DNA from: Lingula anatina
Taxonomy: Eukaryota > Brachiopoda > Lingulata > Lingulida > Lingulidae
Assembly (NCBI RefSeq): GCF_001039355.2
Contig: NW_019775489.1
Coordinates: 149,193 to 213,192, forward strand
Length of the DNA: 64,000 nt
Direction of reading: 5' to 3'
Below the pieces are notes generated by a model that made no database searches, was not told where the DNA came from, and saw only the letters and a program-made list of their open reading frames with translations. Positions 42,713 to 51,858 of this stretch are shown piece by piece; within the stretch, counting starts at the first letter, position 1; each line of letters starts with the position of its first letter. Position numbers and translations under genes: made by a program.

Positions 42713-43052
42713 GTTGCACATTTGGTATGCAGCTAGTAGAAACTTCACTGCAAATGCATATATACATGCAGATCACTAATATGGCTCACTCATATTGCTT
42801 TAACAAGTCATCCATAAACTTGGATATGCTCCCAAGAATTGAGTTCATTACAATATTTTAGTTCTTATTTTAATTACTTTAAAATACATCTGTTTAGGTT
42901 ATGTACACCGACTACTGGAATGTCTGGTCAAGTCCATCGAAGAAAAATCCATTGACAAGTCTCTGGTGGGAAAAGCGCCACCTCCTTTGGCATCTCAGTA
43001 CAAGAGACCAAGGCTTTCTGAGATTCAGACTTTATTTCGGTTCAATAAGTGA
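42131..43052 (+). pseudogene. Kolobok transposase C-terminal exons (unit B)
   Basis: Same three exons as unit A without the MITE: a (about 42,155-42,328; LSIREQTSSLEAYHAVVNHF, GFSYHGMQSR), b (about 42,542-42,666; LILAALHYNENGNREVAYTK, FPKYKKGEISG) and c (42,899-43,052; GYVHRLLECLVKSIEEK to TGA). A (TA)n tract lies right after exon b. Frames within exons are open. Upstream neighbours are nanos-like and piggyBac pieces; the N-terminal half is downstream. Confidence 0.75.
42667..42709. repeat. (TA)n microsatellite
   Basis: About 42 bp of TA in the intron after Kolobok exon b; unit A has only ATATAT here. Confidence 0.9.
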
Positions 43053-43600
43053 GGAAAGGGCAATTGTCAATTGCAAGCAAAGATGACAAGCTTTGTATGT
43101 TAGCAGGACAGTACTAGGTCTGTTGGCATTACTTGGAGAAGTAAAATTTCTTTTATGGTGCTTTTGTTGGGATCAGTGCAGACAGTTGTTCACAAGCTTC
43201 CAAGTATGACAGGTTAATTTGACAGTTCTCTATACTCTCGTTTGAGACTTGTAACATTTTTAATTTTCTACGTAAGGTTACCCTGAGTCGCAACGTATTT
43301 ATAGCGATATGTCAGTGATTTATTTAGATTTTGGTTTTTAGAACCGATCACTACGAGTAGGTATTTAGTCAATGAGCTAACTTCCCGTTTTCGTTTTTTT
43401 ATTTTAATAAGAAAATTACGGTTTGGTTCTTTAGGCGTTCATCTATTATTGAGTAAGTTATTAATTAATAACATGCCGAGGCTATTTTGTGCAGTATATT
43501 TGCGCTAACTCCGAAACTGGCGCGTCATGCATTCCAGCAATGCGGTATGTGCTTGTTCAGTTTCTAAATTTACCGACTGTAATACATTTTTGCGCTTTCA

Positions 43601-45343
43601 GGTTACCAAGACTGAAGCCTGGGATGATGCCCACTATCCGCCCGCATAAGAGAATTGTTCAAGTCGGGGGAAGAGGCAGACGAAAGCCTGCACTTACCTG
43701 TGAAAAAACCAACAGGGAAAAGACTGTCCAAAAACTCCAGGTTGCAAGGGTATGCCTTGATGTCACTACGTTTTTCATTGGATTAAAATATTAATCTTTT
43801 TATCATGTATCAAGAAGTAATATGATTAGGCTAGGATTATTACTCTGTTATGCAATGATTAATGTTTAGCCCATGGCAAGTAATAGCATTTTAACAGAAA
43901 AAATGTCCCCTTTTTGTAATGCACCTTGAAAGCAAATATAGTTTTATTTTTTACATTTGCTTTGTTCATTTCTGATATTAAATAGCTCAGTTTCTTTGCA
44001 GCTGAAAAAAAAACTTGTGAAGGACAGACCAAAAGCCACTGCTTCAGAAGCCAGCACCGGGGAGGCAGATTCTTTTGAATTCCCAGAGCCATTGATAGAG
44101 GTCTTTGGCCAGCGTCAGTCTATTTCAACTGCCTCACAGACAGACTTAACAAGTAAATATATTCTGCTTATATGCCACTTACATATCTTTGTTATAAGTG
44201 ATAATTAGATACTATTTATAGAAATATAATCCTGCTAAATAAGATTGTCACGAATTTGGGGGGTATATTTCATAAACCAATCCCTTACTTCTCATGTTTA
44301 TATTTCAGTGCTAGAAATAGAGAAAATGTCAGAGAAAATGGATGAACCTCAGAATATTGCAGGTGATAATAGTGCAACAGTGGAAGAAACAGGTTAGTGT
44401 ACATGGGTCAGTCCCCCCCCCCCCCCTAAAAAAAAAAAAAAGAAAAAAATTAGAAAAAATGGCAGGTGCTAATGCAAATTGTTCAGCAGTAATAGCAATA
44501 TCCATTCTCTCACTCTTTTTTTATATCAATTTTACTATCTTTTTATACTTCTTTTCTCTATAGATCAAAGAAGTCGAGATGAAAATCTTTTATCTTCATC
44601 AGCATCATCTGACAGTGAATCTGATGATTATTATATGCCATCAGAAAGTAGTGATGACAGCTCACCACAACAGTAAGTAATGAATACTTCCAGGGCATTT
44701 TTTTTCTTTCTTAAGTGGTAGTAATTTATAAAATGTGGAAATAGTAATAGAATACATTTTCACTATATTTATTTTGATATTTTTGTACCAGGAAACCAAA
44801 GAAGTTGAAGGAAATCCTGGATTCTGAGGCAAAAGTGATAGTGTATAAAAGCCTCTTGCTTCAGCTTCTTGCAATCTGCCAGCTTTGTCAAAGAGATGCA
44901 GTTCCCACCATCATAAAGCAGATTGGCACTATGATTGTAGTGAGGCAGTCCTGCACCTCAAAGAAGTGCCGAGGTGCAACCTGGTACTCACAGCCTTTCA
45001 TAGGAAACATGCCAGCTGGAAACCTCTACTTGTCATCAGCCATTCTATATTCTGGCAGCACTGTGAACCAGGTGCTAAGAATGTTCCAGTTCATGAGTCT
45101 TCAAGCTTAAAGTCCTTCAACATTCTATGATCACCAAAAAAAAAAAAAAAAAAAAAAAAATTTACATGGTGCTGTAAGAACGTTGTTGGATTGTAAGCAG
45201 GCTGCATTGTTAGAAGGGGCATCAGATGATCTTCTCTTGGGTGGGGATGCCAGATGTGACAGTATGGGGCACACAGCCAAGTATGGTACATATAGTTTTT
45301 TGGACATAGAGCGTAACAAAATCATTGCAATGGAAATGATCCA
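43601..45343 (+). pseudogene. Kolobok transposase N-terminal half without THAP exon (unit B)
   Basis: Exons with GT-AG borders: 43,601-43,749 (RLPRLKPGMMPTIRPH, Arg/Gly-rich), 44,002-44,152 (VKDRPKATASEASTG...SQTDLT), 44,309-44,392, 44,564-44,672 (acidic, DSESDDYYMPSESSDDSS) and 44,792-45,343 (LAICQLCQRDAVPTIIKQI, TSKKCRGATWYSQPFIGNM, then LLLGGDARCDSMGHTAKYG). PRLKPGxxPTI typically follows a THAP domain, and unit A supplies that THAP exon. In the last exon an A-run has grown to 25 (45,136-45,160) against 7 in unit A. The rest of the catalytic core is missing. Confidence 0.8.
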
Positions 45344-45699
45344 GGTATACCCTTTGTTATTCATTGGTAAAGTTAATTATTTTCTGCCTATCACATTTAT
45401 TAAAGGAATTTATTTTTTTAATGAATTCTTGAGATAGCAGGGACAGCAATAACTTGCACAATTCTATTCTGTTAGAAAATTAGAATTCCAATTGCAATGA
45501 AACAAGTTTCTTTGTTAAATGGACAAGAACTAGTGAAAACTGTTTACTCACTGAAATACTGGGAAGTAGTAATATGCCATTAAGTTTTATTTCTTTATTT
45601 TTCCTTTTATAAGAAAAACGAGGTTGCCAGTTCCTATCATATGGAACACGGAGGACTGAGGTGTAGAACTAAATCTTTATCTGTTAAACAGCCAGTAAG

Positions 45700-46090
45700 C
45701 TTAATGCTGGTTCGAGGGGAGAACAAAATAGCAAGAAAGGAGAGATGATTGCCTTGGCATGGAAGGACAAGAAGGTCATACATTTCCTTTCTACTGCAGA
45801 AGATCCAGCATCTGCAATTGGCTTCACAAACACTCCAGAAAACTGGAGAAATTATAAATGCCATACTTTTTTTGTAATCTGGTGCTTACCTTTTAATTAA
45901 ATTTTGTGCATTTTTCGTTCAGTCTATTTTTTATTCTTGAAATAATCTGAACAAGTATTACAATGTATATTTTATATATTATTAAACAGTTTTTGTACTT
46001 ATATTCAGTGTTCATTTTATATAGATCAAACAATTCTGACCTTATCTTCCTCATTCAATAAATAACAATATCCTCAATATGTCCATATAT
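45700..46090 (+). pseudogene. piggyBac C-terminal piece plus 3' UTR (unit B)
   Basis: Same as 37,085-37,480: AWKDKKVIHFLSTAEDPASA, then a jump to the AT-rich 3' UTR with ATTCAATAAATAAC at about 46,050. The NRKQK codons are replaced by CTCCAG. It is a second, separate piggyBac piece in unit B. Confidence 0.65.
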
Positions 46091-46354
46091 AAAGAATTTC
46101 ATTTTATGCAAGTTTTATGCATTTAAAAGCCTGAAAATTTGGAACCAAGAAAATAACAGACCTTGAGGTCCTGCTAGGACACATGGTTAGCAATGCTTAT
46201 ACAGGGTCTAAGTCACTTAAAAAAGTCACTTAAAAGTCATGAAGATATCAATAAACACAATTTAATTAATATAATGATAATAATATTAGAACACCCCTTT
46301 CATGAACACATACAGGGTAAGTAAAGAAAAATAATAATGCTTTGTCTGTCATTC

Positions 46355-46590
46355 AGGACATCAAGAGGTCCATCAGGTCTAGATGAAAATGGAATTCCTC
46401 TTTTCAAAACTCAAGGTATATTTATGTGTTATACATTGCTTTTTGCAATGTGGGCTGCTCAACAGAAGCATCTAGAATGCATCCAAGACCCCCTCTGGCA
46501 TGGCCATGTACTGGGTTGTATAAACCTCCATTCTCAATGGCATTGCTATCCCCTTTTATAAGGGTATAAGAGATACGGTGGCATTACCTA
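46355..46590 (+). pseudogene. Exons of the unrecognised VWAAQQKH-type gene (unit B)
   Basis: TSRGPSGLDENGIPLFKTQ is followed, after deletion of most of the intron, by MWAAQQKHLECIQDPLWHGH. Same gene as 37,745-38,100. No function recognised. Confidence 0.35.
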
Positions 46591-46694
46591 TGGTAAATAA
46601 ATTTTGATTTTTATCCTAATTGTTAAATATTACTAATTATGTTATTAAAATTACAAAAATTACATCAAATTCGCATGCAAGAATAAGGCAGCTT

Positions 46695-47905
46695 AAAAAA
46701 TATACTGTTGACTTTGTTTATCAGTCACCACACATGCTTGTGTACCAAACATCATTGAAAATGCCAGGAATGCATGTCTCCCAGAATCCAGAACACTTTG
46801 CAAAAGATGACTGTGTAATGGAAAGGGTAAGAGAAAACATGCCATCTCAGATTAAGTTGCATCAATGGAAGAGAGTAGCAGTGGAAGATAAAGGCAAAAA
46901 TAATAATAATAATAATAATAATAAAATAAAATAAATAAATACATAAATAAAAATGTTGTCATCAAAATTGTAGAAAACACATTCCTCCAATTATTTCAGG
47001 CCTACATTCCTCCAATTATTTCAGACACGTTAGATGATTTCCGTGGACACGTACTCCATGTTGCAATGCAGTATGAAGAAATCCAGTTGGGTTTGGAGCA
47101 CAGTAGCATTATCATGGTCTCAGATGAATTCCCACACTAATCTTCCATAGTTTTAGCCTTTATTGATGATGTTATGTTGCAGTTGAAAGCCAAAGTCCCC
47201 AACCTATCAACCATGCACTTACTGGACAGACAGTCCTACAAGCTAATATTGCAACAAGTAAGTTATTGATTTTGTTGCAAACCGCGAGCAAATACATTGC
47301 GTAAAGGCCCTTGGGAACTTTTTTATTGAGTCATGGCAAAAGCCCATGTGAAGGACTGGGGGACACAAGCAAATGTCTCACTGTCGAGACCATGAAGGTG
47401 TGTGTTAATTCAAGATGCATGGGATTTTGACAATTGGGCAGTGACATCTAACATGCATGTTAGTTTCCTTTATGTTAGCAGTGACCAATGTGATGAAAAT
47501 TCAAGAGAGCTAGAACAGATAAAACTCAAACCCATAAAGAGTACCATGAGAATCCATTCCATGGCGAGTTTGGGAGGGTCAAAGATCAAAGTAGGGGACA
47601 CTAGCTGTTACTTTAAGGACTGTTTGACAGATAACTCATGCGACAACTTGGGGTTGTCAACTGTAAGAGGCCAAAATTGGAACAGCAGCCACAATGTTCT
47701 TTGTGTGGTGTCCAAATGCAGGAACACCAGAGGTACAGGAAGAAGTCTTAGTGATCTCCTGCAAAGTGGTCCCCAGCTAGAACGGGAGCCCAGGCTGCCA
47801 GAGAGACTGCTCTTTTGCAGTCTTGGGCTCCAGTGTGCAGTCTCCTTGAGCAGGCAGACTGCAAAGGGGGCTGCAATTTTCACAGGGGACTACAAACGAA
47901 ACTGA
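46695..47905 (+). pseudogene. Unnamed D-D-E transposase-like gene, first Asp region deleted (unit B)
   Basis: Parts in order are VRENMPSQIKLHQWKRVAVE, an (AAT)n tract, DDFRGHVLHVAMQYEEIQ, HSSIIMVSDE, the WTDS region (shifted) and, from 47,402, a clean frame of 167 codons with IQDAWDFDNWAVTSNMHVSF, KPIKSTMRIHSMASLGGSK and a Cys-containing end (CYFKDCL...CDNLGLSTVRGQNW). It ends in a stretch built of CTGC-rich sequence. The same internal deletion as in unit A, so the deletion predates their separation. Confidence 0.6.
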
Positions 47906-48014
47906 AATAACGGATATTTTCAACATTGGGCCAATGTATGCAATTTGTCTTTTGATTTTGTATTTTCCAATAATATACTGATGCACCAGGATCCATAAAT
48001 TATGATATTTTAGG

Positions 48015-48523
48015 CACAAAGAAAAACTGCAGAACCTAACATGGAGAGGTGTTTGCCATGTGCAGGAAAGATTATAGTAAGGCTTTGGCAATTATTGAAC
48101 TGGTCCTCAAGTCTACCAGCCAGTAGTGCGGAGAATGAGAGGGCATTCAACAGAATGAAGCTGATCAAAACAGCCCACAGGTCAAACTTATCCACCAGCT
48201 CGCTGGACAATTTGATGACAGTACATCTGTTATCCAAACCTATAAGGCAGTTCAATCCTGATGCAGCAATTGATGATTGGTTTTCTGCAACCAGCAGGCA
48301 TCCTACATTCAGGAATGGCTTAACTAAGAAAAGCAGAAAATTGCAGGCCATTGCTACCTCTAGTACCAGTCAGGAACATGAAATTGATGCAGTTATAGAG
48401 AATGAAGAAGAAAATATTATTAATCCCAATGAATTGGATGATGAAGATGATGATGATGATGATGAAGGTTTTGGGGATGATGATGATGAGATGATGGATG
48501 AGGACAAAATTACGAAAAGCTAA
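48015..48523 (+). pseudogene. hAT transposase C-terminal exon with acidic tail
   Basis: A TTTTAG acceptor (48,014) leads into AQRKTAEPNMERCLPCAGK, then LLNWSSSLPASSAENERAFN and RMKLIKTAHRSNLSTSSLDN. LPASSAENER.F...K.IKT..R..LS...L..L is the core of the hAT dimerisation domain. The end is acidic (repeated Asp-Glu) before the TAA at 48,523. Upstream exons are not found; the preceding sequence belongs to the D-D-E relic. Frame open. Confidence 0.75.
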
Positions 48524-48843
48524 AGGAACTAACTGGGGTTTAGTTTTTTTTTTAATGTGAATAAACCTTGATGAATTTTAGAGAATTGGGTTGATTTCAA
48601 TTATTTTAAATAGTTTCAAAATAAAGACATGAAAATTTAACTTTATTTGCTTTATTTTACTGGTGCATTTTAATAATAATTTTAAAAAAATGAAATTGCC
48701 AAGTATGCTTAAACCATCCACCCCTTTTTGATTCTTTTATAATTGGGCCAGTGCCCCAAGGCCTGGGACCACTACCTCCAGAGTCAACTGGTCCAAGTGG
48801 ACCAGTGCTGAAAAATTCCCATTTCCCTCCCTGCATATAGATT

Positions 48844-49138
48844 TCAGGAGAAGCTGCAGCAGGGAAAACTAGTCTGGGAGCAAGTCTTTGATGTTTTTAA
48901 AGATGATTTTCCCAATATATGCAGATTGTTGGATCTTCTTGGCAGTTTGCCTGCTACAAGTGTACCATGTGAAGTATCCTTTAGCCACTTAAAGCTGGTT
49001 AAAACAGAAAGGAGATATAGATTACTTCCCCAAACCCTTAACGATATTCTAACCATTAAATTGGAAGGACCAGCTGTTGATAAATTTGACCCAATGAGAG
49101 CAATGAAAATGTGGTGGGTAAGTAAACAAGCAGTTTAA
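48844..49138 (+). pseudogene. Second, different hAT C-terminal exon
   Basis: The frame reads LDLLGSLPATSVPCEVSFSH, then LKLVKTERRYRLLPQTLNDI and LTIKLEGPAVDKFDPMRAMK before a GTAAGT donor. LPATSV.CE.SFS.LK.VKT..R is the hAT dimerisation signature of a subfamily distinct from 48,015-48,523. It begins at an AG near 48,845. No catalytic core nearby. Confidence 0.75.
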
Positions 49139-49269
49139 ATTATAACTCCTCTTTCAGACTGAATAGTTTTAAATAAAAATCCTGCAACATGAAACCCAGT
49201 AAAAAAGTTCATTATGTATTTAGGTTTTCATTGACAGCTTCTTTATTATGGCAAATTTCTTTTATGATT

Positions 49270-49800
49270 AAGACTCCTGGCAAGAGAGCAGAGTATAAAT
49301 TTAAAAGCAGGAGACTGGCGTCTCTAAACAGCTGCAACAGTTAGCGGGGAAGCTGTCATGGGCGTGCGCTATCATTCGAGGGGGTAGGGCTTACCTCCAG
49401 TGGATTTTAGACACATTAAGACCAATTAAGCAAGCAAAGCATAAAGCAAGATTAGATGAACAATTTCAAGGGGATATGGATTAGTGGACACAGTGCATAT
49501 ACAGTTTTTAATTGTGAAGAGCTAATCATACCGCACAGAGAAACTGTCCACATGTACACTGATGCCTCAACCATAGGGGCTGGCATGGTCTGCGAAAATT
49601 ATTGGGCTTATCTAGATTGGGACAGATGCCCACTTCGCCAGGGATTTTCACATTAACAGGAAGGAAACCAAAGCAGTGAGTGCTGCTATATTCAGATGGG
49701 CACCTACTTGGATTAACAAATTGTCATCATTAATACCGACAACATGACTACTAGTATGGAACACCATTCACACAAAAAATCAGACTTGCAAATTAATAGC
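49270..49800 (+). pseudogene. DIRS-type RT thumb and RNase H fragment
   Basis: The frame at about 49,325-49,475 gives KQLQQLAGKLSWACAIIRGG, AYLQWILDTLRPIKQAKHKA and RLDEQFQGDMD. Then HMYTDASTIGAGMVCENYWA (RNase H first Asp, about 49,550) and, shifted, INRKETKAVSAAIFRWAPTW (Glu) and NTDNMTTSME-like residues (Asp). This is the part normally following the RT palm in DIRS-class elements. 49,585-49,800 is repeated after the gap at 51,368. Confidence 0.7.
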
Positions 49801-51366
49801 CAAATGACATTCTAACAGCCTACAAACAATCTAAGTGATAAAAAATCTAATAGCCAACTCATAAAATTTTACAGTGATAAAAAATCTTACAGCCAACTTC
49901 TCTAATGCTAGAGGTCACTGCTGTCACGGGTCTATCCATGGACGGTGCGTAAAGTGATGACATCATAGCACAACACATAGAGGTCACTGCTGTCGGTCTT
50001 AGGGTTTATGTCGTAAATTGTGACCTACTTTTACAGGAACACTTTACGGTAATCCGACCTTGGCACTTTGGCAGCATGTATGACGCTGACATTAAAAACG
50101 TGACTGGGAGGCAGCTGTCAAGGGCCAATGTAACTCTGGCAGCGTGTAGCCAGTAGTGACGACAGGCCTACTCCTACTACAACTACCATTGCTACTGACA
50201 TATCCACATCCAGTTCCAGTCGGTCAAGTGACAGTGCAAGTGTAATTGCCAAACACAGAGCTCTTTTTGGAAGTTCTCATCGAGTAGAGCAGAATCAAAG
50301 TCAAACTCGAAGACGTAGTCAGAGTCAGACTCGAACTCAGGAGGGGGTAAGGCAATTTCTATCAATCTATCATGTCTGCTGACTTAAAAAACTTTTCTCT
50401 ATGAAGAATAATAGTGTTGTCAGTTTAGAGCCATTGACCATCGTTACCCGGTACTTTGTAGCCTACATTCCACAGTGCTAGTAATATTTAATTGTTCATT
50501 AAAATGCTTAAATATTAACGTTAAATGAGTATAACAAAACTTAGCAGCAAAGTACTCTTTTAGATAAAAGTTTATTTTTTATTTTTAATTAAGGGCACCT
50601 ATTCCAGTCAATATTAAGGTGTTTTTTATATAATACACATTTTTCAATTTTAGCAATCCATCTATTGCTACTCTCAAATTCGGGCATACATACTTCACCA
50701 AATTCACGTGCAAGAATAAGGCAGAGATTTCAGCTAAAAAAATATACAGTTGACTTCCTTTATCAGTCGCCACACATACTTGTGTACCAAACATCAAAAT
50801 GTTGCGCTTCTCGCTAGAGCATTGAAAGCGACAGGAATACATGTCCCCCAGAATCCAGAACACTTTACAAAAGAAGACCATGTAATGGAAAAGGTAAGAG
50901 AAAACATGCCATTTCAGATTAAATTGCATCAGTGGAAGAGAGTAGCAGTTGAAGATAAAGGCAAAAAAATATATCACCAAAATCGTTGAAAACACATACG
51001 ACAAGACTGCATTCCTCCAGTTATTTCAGACACAGGTAGATGATTTCCGTGGACACGTATTGCGTGTTGTAACGCAGTATGAAGAAATCCAGTGTTTGAA
51101 AAATAACCTTCACCCAAACCATGTCATTGTGCAAATGGACTTTGCAGAATACTATACTTGCAAATCGCTAGAAGTGCAGAGCACATATTTCAATCAAACC
51201 ACCATTACCCTTCACCTGATCACTATGTATCATATTGGAGAGTAGGGTTGGGAGCACAGTAACATTATCATAGTCTCAGATGAAATCCCACACTAATCTT
51301 CCAGGGTTATATCCTTTATTTATGATGTTATGCAGCACTTGAAAGCCATAGTCCCCAACCTATCAA
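49585..51366. repeat. 1.78-kb segment repeated on both sides of the gap at 51,367 (left copy)
   Basis: Matches 51,368-53,148 almost base for base at an offset of 1,782-1,783 (a few substitutions and one A-run difference near 50,385). The left copy ends and the right copy begins exactly at the N. Confidence 0.95.
50076..51366 (+). pseudogene. Unnamed D-D-E transposase-like gene, copy C (cut by the contig gap)
   Basis: Exon 1 (50,076-50,346): MYDADIKNVTGRQLSRAN, then a 1-base insertion (AATGTAACTC against AATGAACTC in copy 0). The rest is Ser-rich, then SSHRVEQNQSQTRRRSQSQT before a GTAAGG donor. Downstream come VRENMPFQIKLHQWKRVAVE (about 50,890-50,960), FLQLFQTQVDDFRGHVLRVV and NNLHPNHVIVQMDFAEYYTC (putative first catalytic Asp). 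The HSNIIIVSDEIPH step follows after a stop. Cut at 51,366. Confidence 0.6.
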
Positions 51367-51367
51367 N
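51367..51367. other. Assembly gap (single N) between two copies of the same sequence
   Basis: The flanking 1.78 kb on the left equals the 1.78 kb on the right; the N marks a contig join. Confidence 0.95.
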
Positions 51368-51858
51368 ATGGTCTGCGAAAATTATTGGGCTTATCTAGAT
51401 TGGGACAGATGCCCACTTCGCCAGGGATTTTCACATTAACAGGAAGGAAACCAAAGCAGTGAGTGCTGCTATATTCAGATGGGCACCTACTTGGATTAAC
51501 AAATTGTCATCATTAATACCGACAACATGACTACTAGTATGGAACACCATTCACACAAAAAATCAGACTTGCAAATTAATAGCCAAATGACATTCTAACA
51601 GCCTACAAACAATCTAAGTGATAAAAAATCTAATAGCCAACTCATAAAATTTTACAGTGATAAAAAATCTTACAGCCAACTTCTCTAATGCTAGAGGTCA
51701 CTGCTGTCACGGGTCTATCCATGGACGGTGCGTAAAGTGATGACATCATAGCACAACACATAGAGGTCACTGCTGTCGGTCTTAGGGTTTATGTCGTAAA
51801 TTGTGACCTACTTTTACAGGAACACTTTACGGTAATCCGACCTTGGCACTTTGGCAGC

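Larger units (their letters stand above)
39552..47640. repeat. Duplication unit B (about 8.1 kb)
   Basis: Second copy of unit A. It differs by many substitutions and by large indels: no MITE at 42,498, a longer piggyBac, a nanos-like fragment at 41.7-42.0 kb, extra Kolobok exons at 43.3-44.6 kb and a (TA)n at 42,667-42,709. Confidence 0.9.
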
